64,000 nt of DNA from Druceiella hillmani (lineage: Eukaryota; Arthropoda; Insecta; Lepidoptera; Hepialidae), in contig JAYKKI010000029.1 of assembly GCA_039881145.1 (NCBI GenBank), positions 24,364,001-24,428,000 on the forward strand. The letters are read 5' to 3'. Made by a program: the position numbers and the translations under genes. Below, one piece after another: positions 24,160 through 35,139 of this stretch. The notes under the pieces are model-generated. The model was not told where the DNA came from, made no database searches, and worked only from the letters and a program-made list of their open reading frames with translations. Positions within the stretch are counted from its first letter, which is position 1. The number at the start of each line of letters is the position of its first letter.

Positions 24160-24480
24160 AAATATAAATTAAATAAATAAATAAATGAATATTTCTCGAC
24201 AATTAAACTCCGCCGTTTAGTTCCAAACTAAGCAGGGCTTGTAATTATGGGTACTAGACAACTGACGTGCAAATGTGGTTTATAGCTTTTTAAATTTGAA
24301 TTCGAAATACTACTAATATACTTATTTCTGCAAATAAATACATATTACATACACACAAACACGAAGTTTTTTAAAGCACCTTGTGGGAATCGAACCCACG
24401 ATTTCCGGCAGCGGTTAGTTGTATAAAATAAAACAGTCACGGCATCTATCCGCCACATCAAAATCGGTGAGGCGTTTCGA
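24160..24480 (-). repeat. tRNA-derived SINE inside the hAT element
   Basis: On the minus strand a Pol III B-box-like GGTTCGATTCC (complement of 24386-24396) follows an A-box-like TGGCGGATAGATG. The body continues TAGTACCCATAATTACAAG and CTGCTTAGTTTGG, a tail familiar from lepidopteran SINEs. It ends in a TATTTATTTATTTA-type run near 24180-24160. Flanking duplications were not resolved. Confidence 0.65.
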
Positions 24481-25364
24481 CGATTAAGAAAAAGACTGAC
24501 AGGAATTAAAAAAGAAAAGTGTTTTTTTTCATCTTGACATCACAAACAGACTAAAGTTATATTTATTTGTATGGAAATTACATAAAGCACATACCACTAC
24601 ATGAGGCGTTTTTTGAATCAAATTCTACAACACCTTCATCGATAAGATGGCTGGTTTCTGTCGCTAATGATTCTTTGGAAGTGGATGGTAGAATATTTAC
24701 TTAGTTTAGTTGTATTTTTATCACGTTATTCTTCTTGTTTTCTTTTCCTTATTAAATTGTGGTAACCAGATAATTTCTTTATTTTATCTTGATTACTATC
24801 ACTCATTGTGGAAAAACGTTAAAACAATCAGTAACACACAAACTATTTTATTGTTTTTAGTGCTAGAACTTCTCCTTATTATGAAAAAATAATGCGCGCC
24901 TTGCCCACACTTTCGATTGAATGACCGTTCAATCAATTGTTTTGGCTCTCTCGTTCCTTAAAGTCGGGCTGTCGGGGAATCCCCGTGACCCCACCCCGCT
25001 TGCATCGCAGGCATCGCATCGGTCGGGTTGCGTTCATAAACTCATTCAAACAAACTCATAGCGGCTCTTTTGATTTTAACGCTGAGCTCGTAATTATTGT
25101 AAACTAAAACCCAAAGCGTAAAATTAAACCACAAACTGAATTTTATCTTGGGACACTTGTACAATAAACGCAATATTATGTTTTGTTGTTTACGAGGCAT
25201 TTGTTGCGCCTATTTTACCTACTTACTTATCGATACTCTACTACAAAGAAATATGTTGTGTAAGTGTAACAAAAATAATTTTGATAGCGGCGCCCCTATT
25301 GTCTTGGCGCCTGTGTGCGCAGCACACTTCGCACACAGGGGCGGCGCGGCCCTGGTTATTATTA

Positions 25365-26110
25365 TGGCGAATAAGTATGTGATTTGTTCAGCTGAGGCTG
25401 TGAGTGAGGCTTCTTGTGGTGTTAATTCCCAGTGGTTGGCGTTTTCCAATAGTCCTAAGCGTTGGCATGCTTTTCTGTACGTCTGGCATAGGTAACCGTC
25501 AATAGTCTTGAGATCTGTGAAACTTGTCGATCCCCGTATTTCGTGTAGCAACATCCGGAGATAGAAACATTCGGCGTTGTCCGGATGTACGGTATATACT
25601 CGACGTAGTGCGTTAGTTTTCATGATGCCTGGATAATCCTTACTGGAATTCCTTGTTTTCGTCGTTGAAAGATTTTCTTGTTGTGTTCCAAGTATAATAG
25701 GTAGGGACGTCGACATATAGTAATGTTTTCGTGAATGAATCCACACCTTGGCACCGTTGGAAAAAATCTGTTAATGTTGTGTTTTTAGGTGGTTCACTTG
25801 CAATTTTGAAGAGAAAAGTGAGTTGTGAAGTAAACTCTCTAGTCGTTCTCCAAATGTACTGCTAGATGTTGCACAGTTGGTTTGTGTTCTTTTATAAGAA
25901 AACCGAAAATCCGCCACGCTTCTTCCTTACTGTTGATGTATCTTCCTATTTGGTACATGTGGATCTCGTTGTTTCTGTTTTGTTGTTCGCTGTCTTTGGG
26001 TATTTGAAATACTATTATATCACTGCCTTTTTTCACGACATATTTCATTTTGCTTAGAACATTTTGTAAAGTAGTGGATTATGTGGTATACTACCCATTG
26101 ATTATCATTT
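25365..26110 (-). pseudogene. Helitron middle region fragments
   Basis: The minus strand reads NQWVVY near 26095, then QIGRYINSKEEAWRIFGFLI with HKPTVQHLAVHLEND (26048-25839), then LRRVYTVHPDNAECFYLRML and TDLKTIDGYLCQTYRKACQR (25746-25365). All match the stretch joining Rep and helicase in Helitron proteins. The frame then runs straight into the hAT insertion at 25354, giving a spurious tail. Confidence 0.87.
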
Positions 26111-26129
26111 CCAGTTCGTCTCTGCTACG

Positions 26130-26540
26130 TATTCGTATTTTTGCTGTAAAGCCATTTTTTTCTTTGGTGATCGTCTTCTTTATTTCGCATTGCGAAGTGA
26201 AGGTGACATGGACGGACTTAGCAGCGCTTGCCGGACGGACTTAGATGCGCCATTTGTGAAGCCAATTTGTTATTTTGTTAAGGCCAGTTTGCAACATTTC
26301 TGAGGCTTCATTAGCATTCTTACTGCTTGCCAGAATCGCCGTGTCATCAGCAAATGTCCCAGTTATTGTGCCCTCTGTGCTCGGTAGATCACACGTATAC
26401 AAGGTATACAATAAAGGTCCCAAGACTGATCCTTGGGGAACGCCCGCTTTGACTTCATAGAACTCGGAAGTGGCTTCAGCCTCTTTCACTTGGTGCCATA
26501 TATAATTATCCATGTATCACTTAATTTTTTTACGAACAAA
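26130..26540 (-). pseudogene. Non-LTR reverse transcriptase fragment (jockey-like) inside the Helitron
   Basis: The open frame 26513-26241 encodes AGVPQGSVLGPLLYTLYTCD and TFADDTAILA, the RT fingers/palm motifs including the FADD catalytic pair. It ends NWLHKWRI, and after a stop continues KSVHVTFT down to about 26180. This motif set fits jockey-clade LINEs. It interrupts the Helitron between its WQKR and IGRYI blocks. Only a few hundred bases survive; no endonuclease or 3' tail is seen. Confidence 0.82.
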
Positions 26541-27146
26541 GCTAAAAAACCATTAATGTATTTAATGACTGCAGAAGCAACGATGAAAATATCCTCTGTT
26601 ACGGTGTATAAATAGGATCATTCATATTACAAAGAAAACGGTACGCAATATTTTCTCCTATTAAAATTAAAATAACTTCAAAGGTGTGTGCCGACAAGAG
26701 TCTCAATGACAGTATCCAGAAGCTTCATTCGCTTTATTTTATAAGTTCGTCTCTATTGCTTTCTCTATCGTCTTTATTGTACTAAATTTGTTAATATATT
26801 TCTAATTATCATCAGTATATTGCAACACCACATTAAAATATTTATGTACTAATCTGATTTCTTACTGAGAATAATAAAACTAAGAATCAATCAATCGAGC
26901 TTATAAACTAAGAATCACATTAGCGTATCGTCTTTTTAATTACTCTTACATAATTGTCAATAAAGGAGTATTACATCGAACTTAATTAACCTTGAAAGAC
27001 TCAGCGGCATCACCTCCAGTTTGTGTGTCGTCCAAGTATGGGTTTGGGTAATCACCCAAACATTTTCTATCACTCACACATGGCGAATTGCAGTTTAATG
27101 GCCTGCATGAATCGTGAATCATGTTTATGTCATATAGCTACTTATA

Positions 27147-27338
27147 CTATGTCGTACAGCTTCGGATCTTCTTGTGGGCTGGGAAATTCAGCTTGGATAA
27201 TTTTGTCGATATCCGTGAAATTAAGTCTGTCTTGTAGCCATATGAGATTGTGTGAGTGCATCCAGTAGTCGTTTTTGCCATTCTATTGTGTACATCCAGC
27301 AGCAGTTCCAAAGATGTGATATTTTGTGATGACTTCAA
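27147..27338 (-). pseudogene. Helitron Rep-domain fragment, frameshifted
   Basis: In a frame different from the open one, the minus strand reads IEWQKRLLDALTQSHMATRQ, corresponding to the conserved IEWQKRGLPHAH segment at the Rep HUH motif. The HUH histidines are not preserved in this reading, so the catalytic motif is lost. Confidence 0.6.
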
Positions 27339-27376
27339 TAAATCTCATTTCTTTTTGTCAGAAAACTCGGGCTATA

Positions 27377-28360
27377 TCACGATGAGTTACATGTGAATGT
27401 TATGAAGAGGTCAGGTCGTCTATATTTACTTATGTAGGTCATGGCATCGTGAGTGTATTCGTGCATGTGCCTTGGATTTCCTATGTAAGATGAGGGTAAG
27501 ATTACCATTGTTCCAATCTCGTCAATGTTTTCGTCATTTATGATCGCGTCTCGAAGGCGTATGTATTCTTCCGTGCGTAGTTTCTTCTGATTCAGTCTTA
27601 TGTAAAGCATCCATTCCGCTTCTATTTTTGGATGCATATTGTTGGAATAAACATAAGTGTTGAATGTTCCATTGTCTCTGATCATTAACCGGTAAGCATA
27701 GAACTCCATGGAGATAACTTTTTTTGTTTCTACGCCTGTTTCATATTGGATTTATTGCACATTAAAATGATATCCGTCCTCTCCGTGCAAAAATATTAAT
27801 GGATATTGGAGGGCATCATATGAACGGTGTATCACTGCAATGCGTTGTTGTCTCTTCTTCGTTGTACAATTATGTCGTGGCTTGTGTTTTCATTGTTCAC
27901 AATTACGATGGCGACTTCGTCTATCTGAGGTCATTAAATCGACGTCGTGTTCTCCAGGTGGTCTCTTGTTGGCACGAATTATAACTTTATAGTCATCACA
28001 AATAATTTGTTCTAGTGCTGTTTCGAATATATGAATAAATTCATTGTATTTGTGTAAGATCCTCTGTACATCTTGGATTATTTCTTGTCTCAATCCACTG
28101 ATGTTTGCGCATCGTTGACCAATTTCTATTTCTTCATTTCCGATGAAATATACTTGCAGAAATGTATAGTCTTCGTTGGGTAGTGGTAGAAATGATCCAA
28201 TTTCGTGATAAATTTATCCTCGGATGAAAAAAGCATAATCGATTTTTATCTCTGTTAGTGTTGATCGAAGTGACACCAAAAGAAGTCATTTGGAAGCAAG
28301 CGTTGTTCGCTTTTATATTTTGAAGAAAATGTTTTGATTCTGGAGTTTCCCCAGTCATGT
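27377..28360 (-). pseudogene. Helitron Rep N-terminal region fragments
   Basis: There are three minus-strand blocks. 28358-28134 carries ETPESKHFLQNIKANNACFQ and MTSFG. 28093-27890 carries RQEIIQDVQRILHKYNEF and VIIRANKRPPGEHDVDLM. 27709-27377 carries RLRDAIINDENIDEIGTMVI, then PRHMHEYTHDAMTYISKYRR and PDLFITFTCN, diagnostic of the Helitron_like_N domain. The Rep catalytic domain that should follow is only partly present (a WQKR block near 27300-27147, frameshifted). The blocks are separated by frame changes, so no intact protein is made. Confidence 0.88.
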
Positions 28361-28745
28361 AATGTAGAAATTCCTGCTATTATAAAACTGTATCGCAATT
28401 CTTGATTCTTCAATTCATTCATTTCATTGTACTTCTTTTTCTCTGCTTTTCACGGTTCTTATTCTCGTTCATTGGAAACGTAAACGTGCTTCGCCCTCAT
28501 TGACTGTTTCTTTTTTTCGCTGTTCTTTTTTTTCGCCGTTTTGATCCAGAACTGGCAAGGTCTGCTCCTCTTTTACATTTGAGCATTGTATAAAATATAA
28601 AACAAATCAACTTGATATTAAGAAATACACTAAGCACATTTTAAACACTTTTCACACTTTATTTTCAATTTATATTCAGTCACTGTATCGCTTTGATTTC
28701 TCGTACTTCAGTATGTTTTTTATTCGCTGCACTTCACTGATACGA

Positions 28746-28784
28746 AACTGACGTGCGAACCAACGATGGATCTTGCTTTATATA
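28746..28784 (-). promoter_or_regulatory. TATA plus initiator upstream of the Helitron
   Basis: On the minus strand TATATAAA (28784-28777) is followed about 33 bases later by an arthropod-type initiator TCAGTT (28751-28746). The Helitron N-terminal coding remnants begin about 180 bases downstream (from 28570). The spacing is what an RNA polymerase II core promoter needs. It could have driven Helitron transcription; it could also be a captured host promoter. Confidence 0.5.
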
Positions 28785-28820
28785 CCCCTACCAGTGGCTA
28801 GCCCACCCATATTTCCGAGA

Positions 28821-28824
<4 letters not shown>

Positions 28825-28868
<44 letters not shown>
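28825..28868. repeat. (TA)n microsatellite
   Basis: Pure TA repeat just beyond the Helitron promoter region. Both strands give spurious YIYIYI reading frames. Confidence 0.9.
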
Positions 28869-28869
<1 letters not shown>

Positions 28870-28872
<3 letters not shown>

Positions 28873-30624
28873 GATATGTATATATAATTACCAATTATGA
28901 ATACCTTTTTCGAAAAATATGCCAATTTCCTAAGTATTGTAAACACAATGGTTTTTGGACAGCGCCCAGGAAAAAGTGTCACGATTACAACCAAATACTG
29001 ATAAATACTCTAATATAATATTCGGCTGATGTTACCAGGTATACCCAACTACCTACGGAAGAATCTACCTAGCATGTGAGGTCGACGGTGAGACTAACGT
29101 ACTTAAATATATATCGAAACCATAAACAGCCTAATTCAAGTTTGTATATATTAATATAGGGTATATTTTTCCCTTGCATATGCTTTATCTGATTTCTTAT
29201 GAGTAGTTTCTTAGATCTTCAACGCCAAACAAATAAACGAAGTTGTAAACATTTCTTCTGCAAACTTAAGATGAGATCGGCGTCAATAAATAAGTAACTA
29301 GAATATCTAAATGTGAGTCAATAAAGTTCGCTAATGATTACACGTTTGGATCAGACGCAACATTTTGCAATGTTTCCATATTCTTGTAATTATTTGAATA
29401 AGTAGATATACAATGAAACTGATTAAAATTTTTCATTTTTATTTTTATTAATTACGCAAAAACTTGTTTGTTTAATAAGATAGATTGCTCTGCGTCGTCC
29501 AAAGTAAATACTGACATCTTGATAAGGTCTCGTTAGGTTCTCAGTTTGAAGTTAGTTTTTCATATCAACGTTCAAGCGAAACCGACGAGACACTGTTCGA
29601 GAAAGTCGGTGTGAACATGAGTGCGAGTGTTGGGATCGTCGGAATGAACTTTGAAATATCATCTGCTGTATAGCTCGGCGGATTAAAGTTTCGGAGGAGT
29701 GTGTAAGTTACAATAATTAATTATTATACTATTATTAATAACCCTTTCAATATCTCGTCGATTCTTTGGAAAATACGGAGATAAAAAAGGCAAAACTATT
29801 CAGACGCAAATGTGAGTCATATTTCACTGTTTTTCTTTTTTTTCCAATAAGTAAACACAAGAACGTAAGACGTTTTGATGAAGAAGGCTTACATTAAATT
29901 CGAACGTTTACAGTAGACGTTACAGTTCGATGGTTAACATGTTTATCATCCCCTGAATGCACCTTTCTTACAATGCAACGAGTTCAATATGGACACATCC
30001 ACCGCGCTATCCAACCAAAGCACGCGTATGTGAAAAAATATACGGCGCTTGAATTAAAATGAGGCTTCGATATCGGTAATTTATACTAAGTTACGGGAAA
30101 TTCTCGGTACTATAGTGTTGTCTCAGTGCCCGAAGCGAATTAGTTTATTTCCCGGTACTTCGGTATTTATTTGACGTTCTTATTTTAATACTGATTTTAG
30201 TACTGCTTTAACTGATTATTAAATAAGAAAATATCTAATCGTTTTTAATTGAATTTTTCGGCATAATTTTTAAAGTCACTTTCATTTATTATTTCTAGGT
30301 AAATCTTAAATCAAGATAGAGAATAACTGAGCTTAAAATATACTCTCGACTGGTTACTTTCATTCTAATCAAGAATACTCAGTTAATAAATGTTTCACTA
30401 AAAGTTTTCATTTCTATATTGTTTTCTCCCTAGAAGATCTAAGTACCGAAAGTCCTAAAATGTCCGTTAAATGATAATCTATTTGTCGAAATAGTACCTG
30501 TAAGTATTGCAATCCCTAATTAAAAAGGATAACTTCAGTCGTAGTAATATTCTGCATTCTTCTTATAGTGATTATTAAGTTTTAAGCTCCACTTTTATAA
30601 TCTAATTGTAACTGAAACATAGGG

Positions 30625-30691
<67 letters not shown>

Positions 30692-31300
30692 ATGCGGTAA
30701 ATTCGATAGAAGCATTTCACAATGACTTGTATTCACTGTAACCCATATTTTGAATCAATAAACGCTTTTAAAGTTTCAAGACAGTTTAATGCAATGTAAA
30801 CTTGTAAGCGTTAGTAAATAAGAAACAATGCTCATATACACACGCGTGTATGTAGTGCAGTAGTCAGAATACCGTTAAGTTGGAAAATGCCAAGATGCAA
30901 AATTAGCGGAATTAAGTCGGAAAGAGCCGACAAGACGAAACTGGCCGAATGAAACGTCGCGGCATGCCATCACCACGTTGGCGATCTAAACCTCAATTTA
31001 TAAGTATGTAAGGGATAATGGTAAATGGAATATACAAGTGTAAGCTGACCTAATGTACTAAGTGTAACTAAATTCGTATAAGAAGATTTTAATACTATAC
31101 ATTCAGAAAAATTACCAAAATGTCATTACAAATCGACGTAAACATCTAATAAATTCTTCATATAAATTTACATAGACAATTGCTAATTAAAAGATAGCCG
31201 TGATGCGGGTAGCAGAACGTGACTAAATGCAGCTGAAGAAATTCGAAATGTATTGCTTCTTTTGTAAATTACATTTGCGTCAACTGTATACGCAGGCTCG
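28870..31300. other. Intergenic DNA, possible 5' non-coding exon near 29540-29705
   Basis: Less AT-rich around 29560-29700, with an initiator-like TCAGTT at 29542-29550 and a good donor (GTGTAAGT) near 29702. It could be a leader exon for the receptor gene 14 kb downstream, but nothing links the two directly. Confidence 0.25.
30626..30690. repeat. Compound (TA)n(GT)n microsatellite
   Basis: About 35 bases of TA run directly into 30 bases of GT. Confidence 0.95.
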
Positions 31301-31301
31301 T

Positions 31302-31650
31302 TGCTGATTTATAAATAAGTTAAGTACGTATGTTGTTCGTCTTATAATGGATGGAGTACACGCAAAATTAGTGATAAATCAATCAAAAAAATATAAATAA
31401 ATCTCATAAACTTTGAAGTTGATGCCACAATGTTATAAAGCTCGTCCTCGCGCTTTGTTAATTGTATAACTGTACGCTAATTTCATTGGAAATTGCCTTA
31501 TTTCTACGCTAATTTCATTGGTAATTGCCTTATTGCCTTATTGAAACTGATTTATAAATAAGTTAAGTACGTATGTTGTTCGTCTTATAATGGATGGAGT
31601 ACACGCAAAATAAGTAATAAATCAATCAAAAAAATATAAATAAATCAACA
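31302..31650. repeat. About 100-bp direct repeat flanking a Helitron scrap
   Basis: 31302-31404 and 31548-31648 are near-identical (shared GCTGATTTATAAATAAGTTA / CTGATTTATAAATAAGTTAA start and ATCAATCAAAAAAATATAAA end). Between them, 31439-31500 is, on the minus strand, a Helitron helicase C-terminal scrap reading QFPMKLAYSYTINKARGR. The CGCTAATTTCATTGG segment of that scrap is repeated at 31506. Confidence 0.75.
31439..31530 (-). pseudogene. Helitron helicase C-terminal scrap
   Basis: The minus strand reads QFPMKLAYSYTINKARGR, matching the QFPVKLAFAMTINKSQGQ motif of Helitron helicases and the same segment at 36630-36700. It ends after a 30-base local duplication. Confidence 0.65.
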
Positions 31651-32428
31651 ACATTTTGACGGTTTGCTGTTGACACGCAACATACAAAACAGCTGATAGC
31701 AGTAATGAGGGCTATCTTCGTTTTCGCGCAAGCGTACACTTTTTATCTGTTTGTCTATCCCCTCTCGGTTGTTGGCTAACTACCTATATCCGACCTACCT
31801 GTGATAAATTCGTTACAACAAAACATTCCATGAAAACATTGCGTTGAAAATATTGCATTAAATTTGACCTTGACATTTTGTTCTCATCGCGCCCAAAGAA
31901 GTTTCACTTTAAAAAACTAACAAAATAATTGTTATCGCTTAGAGATTGTCCAGACGTTAACGTGAACAAAGTGCAAAAAGTTTCGTTAAAATCATTCGTA
32001 TATACAAAATTTAAAAATAAAGATATTAGAAATATCCAAATTATATTATTTACAACTAAATATGTTTCACGCTCATGCGCTTAGTAAATCGTAAATTATT
32101 TCTGTCAATCGTCTTTTTCTACATTAACTTTTTTCTGTGTTTTGATAATTATTGTAATTTTATTAAAGTAATACTGGAGGCAATAACGTAAGCACCTAGA
32201 CATGTAGTTTGTTTAGTTGTCTATGAAATATGAGAAACCATTTATAAGGTACGAGAGGCATATAAGACCCACCTAATTTTGAAGTTGAATATTCGGTTTA
32301 ATTAATAATAAAAACACATAGAATTATGTATTATGAATGATATATTTATCAAAGAAATTCAAACTTAAATTAATTTCTTTAAGAGATCAATAATAAAAGA
32401 AATATTAAAGTTTTTAAAAACTTCTTCA

Positions 32429-35130
32429 ATGGGCCTTATTAAAATACCACAGTATAATAAGGTCCGAAAAAAGAGTAATTTTTTCTGAAAATAATCAACG
32501 TAATCTGTCCCTGGAAATATAATTAACATAAAACAATCAACAAAAAATATCTTCTAAAGCAATCCTCATCAAAAAACTATTTTGGGCCTTATTGTCCGCC
32601 TGGATTTATAAAGACGTAGCAATGGTAAATAGTCATACTCTTTTCTTCAGTCTTCATTCTCATAAACTATATAAAAATAAAAATTATTTATTTAGAAACT
32701 TTGGAGTAATTTAAAAGAATATAAACTTATTCACAGTCTTGGCAATAAAAAATTTCCCTATCTTCTTTTGTCAGCTCCACGCATTCTCCGTGGTACCATG
32801 TTTTGCACTGTCCACACTGCCTCAAGTCAGAAATACGTTCTTCTCTAGAAGCGCAGCAAAACCAATTTCCTTCCTCTAATAGTCCCCCCACCTACCCCCC
32901 CCCCTTTACTGGTTTCAGTTTTGGTTTAAGATTTTTGTCCTTTTTTAATTTCTTTAATTTTTTTCTGGATTCTCTTATTATATTTTCCTTTTCGTTGAAA
33001 AGTTGGTAATTCGCTGACCTTTATTATCTACTGCTTTTCTCTTTGGTTTAATCTTTACGGTAGCGTAGTTGGGAGTCAGCAGTAGTTCTTGAAAAGGAGA
33101 CATGTGTGCCTTACCCTTAAACCTAGCTAAAAGTATATTATCATCTGGATCAGAAACATCTCTTTCCTCTTAGGACAAATACATATTTGTATTACTCAGT
33201 GACTCGTTGCCAAACTTACTCAAAAACAGCGATTGTTGTTCACTATTCATCTCAGAATCTGTCTCTGAATCAGAACTGTAAATATCGTGTCATGTCAAAA
33301 ATATCGAAATCCAGTATTTCATGAAGAAGTTGAAGGTTTTGAAGATTTTATTGAGGTAACTAGATCAAACTGTAATTGTTTTGCTAATAAATTAGTAGGG
33401 ACTTCACAGTCAACAGCCTGTTCCGAAATTGGAGTAGGTGTAACATCTATCTGAGTTTCTAGCTGGTCCTGAGGGGCACACTGACAGCTTTTTTTTTAAA
33501 TTAGTGACACAGCAATATTTTGTGGCTGAAATTCTATTGGTCGACTTGTATTTTAATCTTCTGAATTATCAGTATATGAAATATCAGTAATAAAGGGTTG
33601 TACTGAGATCTGCAGTGTGGGTCATCTTTGAAGCTTTGAGCAGCTGTAGGTAGTTTAGGAGGTGGCCTTTCAGTTAAAACTCTGGTAGTAAATCCGGATT
33701 GAAAGGGAATAAACCTGTAGCCCGGAAGCCATTTACAATATTTTCATGACTTATACATTTTGACCAGACTTTGGAAAAAATGGTATTAAAACTGGTTTTC
33801 GTGATGCGTCTTTCAGGATTTTGATACATGTAATTTAAGATTTCCTGACCCCAACAATGTTCAAACGACTTATTTATGGACTATCGAGAGGTTGAAGTTC
33901 GTGAGTAGTGTTGCTAGGCAGGCAGTAAAGGATAATATCGTGTTTGTCAGCCTCTTCAAAAATCTCATAATCCAAATGTGACGATGCTCCATCGAAAATC
34001 AACAATTTTTTTTCGATTCAATTTTCTTCGTGATTTGTATTTTGATAAGTGTTTTATAAATTCATTCAATAGTGGTCATACTGCCCTCCGGAGCCATTTT
34101 TACCAAACATCCGGTCGGAAAATTATCGCTATATTCAGGCTTTTGTCTCTTTCCTTTAAATATAAACATCGGCGGTATAGCAGTTCCGACAGCGTTTACA
34201 GACATCGCAATTGTGACATTCTCAGCGTGTTCAGGTGCAATCGAATGAACATGGCGAGCTCCTCTTTGTACCAGTACCAGTTTGCTGATGGTGAACTATA
34301 AGGCGATAGCCCTTTTCATCAATATTATAGAGGCATTCTGGGTGATTAGCAATGTCTAATTCTTCGTATAACTTTTTCACCTCTTCAAAGTGCTGTTGGA
34401 CAATCGACCTATTTAATTTTTGAGCACGTGCAGGATTCCTAAATTGCGCCTTCCTTTTAGCAATGTCAGGATTCCATTTAAAGAACATTTTTAACCAGTC
34501 TTTGCCGGCGAGATCAGAATCTTTATTAAAATTGTGTTTTAATTTATATGTTTCACAAAAAATAAAAGCTTGCCTGCGTATAGTTTGAGAGTGTAGCGAC
34601 ATCCCGATATTTGCAAATCTTATAATCCTCCTCCTGAGGTCTTCTTCTTGTTCTTTGGTTATGACTGAAGAACGTCCCAAACGTTTCACAGTGCTGTCCG
34701 ACTGCAAGTGGTTTCTTAGTGTCCATCGTGGTATATTATGACTGCAGCAGCGCGTTGCGTTAATTGACCTCGGTCTACAGCTGTCATAGCTGCACATAAA
34801 CTTTATTCCGACCATTTAGCTCGTTTATGAGGCATGTTGGTTGCCTCATGTAAGTAAAAATAATAAATTCCACCAATAACATCATTTTCCTATACTCAAA
34901 ACCAAGCAAAGCCTAAGCTATATTACAGTCAATGGCTTACCTAACATAAATACCACAGGTTCAAATTCCCCACAATACGATATTCCTAATAATACAAGTA
35001 TCAGATTAATAAAACAAGTCAACAGATTTGACTAAATTATATGAAATAAAAAAATTGGAACATACCATATCAAAATTAGCTTGGTAGGATAATAAGGCCC
35101 AGAGTTAATTTTCGTGGGCCTTATTACCCC
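32429..35130. repeat. GGGCCTTATT terminal/subterminal motifs of the pogo element
   Basis: GGGCCTTATT or its inverse recurs on both sides of the relic: 32430, 32457 (inverse, with one change), 32582, 35093 (inverse) and 35118. The pair TGGGCCTTATTGTCC (32581) and, inverted, TGGGCCTTATTATCC (ending 35104) could be the terminal inverted repeats. Exact ends and a TA duplication were not fixed. Confidence 0.5.
32750..34835 (-). pseudogene. Pogo/Tigger transposase relic with C-terminal PHD-like finger
   Basis: It starts on the minus strand with MPHKRAKWSE (from 34835), then a stop. The frame 34815-34231 carries a psq/HTH (NIPRWTLRNHLQSD), a CENP-B HTH (LAGKDWLKMFFKWNPDIAKR) and the first catalytic Asp in ECLYNIDEKGYR. 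After a frameshift: PEHAENVTIAMSVNAVGTAI, PPMFIFKGKR, then in other frames FDGASSH and HELQPLD (remaining Asp residues). Near 33690 it reads GFRATGLFPFN-like blocks, and at 32840-32751 LRQCGQCKTWYHGECVEL with YCQDC before a stop, a PHD-type C-terminus. Frameshifts and stops make it dead. Confidence 0.85.
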
Positions 35131-35139
35131 CGTAACCTA

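Larger units (their letters stand above)
22919..25362 (-). mobile_element. hAT element with 8-bp target-site duplications
   Basis: The element spans 22927-25354 (2428 bp). Left end CAGGGCCACGCC; right end, read inverted, CAGGGCCGCGCC: 11 of 12 bases agree. Both sides are flanked by GTTATTAT (22919-22926 and 25355-25362), a perfect 8-bp duplication as expected for hAT. It carries a broken ZMYM1/DUF4371-type transposase on the minus strand (23953-22930) and a SINE (24160-24480). It splits the Helitron helicase coding sequence. The right end has a GC-rich subterminal hairpin (CCTGTGTGCG...CGCACACAGG). Confidence 0.93.
22250..28570 (-). mobile_element. Degenerate autonomous-type Helitron, broken by later insertions
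   Basis: Read from high to low coordinates, the pieces follow the order of an insect Helitron Rep-helicase protein: basic N-terminal repeats (28400-28560), TPESKHFLQNIKANN (28358-28134), Helitron_like_N (27709-27377), the WQKR block (27300), IGRYINSKEEAWRIFGFLI (26048), VYTVHPDNAECFYLRMLL (25600), then helicase (22918-22250). It is interrupted by a reverse-transcriptase fragment (about 26130-26540) and a complete hAT insertion (22927-25354). There are many frameshifts and stops. The helicase is cut at about 22250, so the 3' end is missing. No CTRR-type terminus was identified. Confidence 0.88.

Noticed and set aside
24370..24410. tRNA-like GGTTCGATTCC box on the minus strand
   Set aside because: No acceptor or anticodon stem can be drawn and a SINE body follows; treated as a SINE, not a tRNA gene.
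25148..25495. 115-codon plus-strand frame
   Set aside because: It crosses the hAT/Helitron junction and is antisense to Helitron coding sequence.
28773..29018. Open frames on both strands with YIYIYI runs
   Set aside because: Translations of a TA microsatellite; the same applies at 36549-36773 and 43071-43256.
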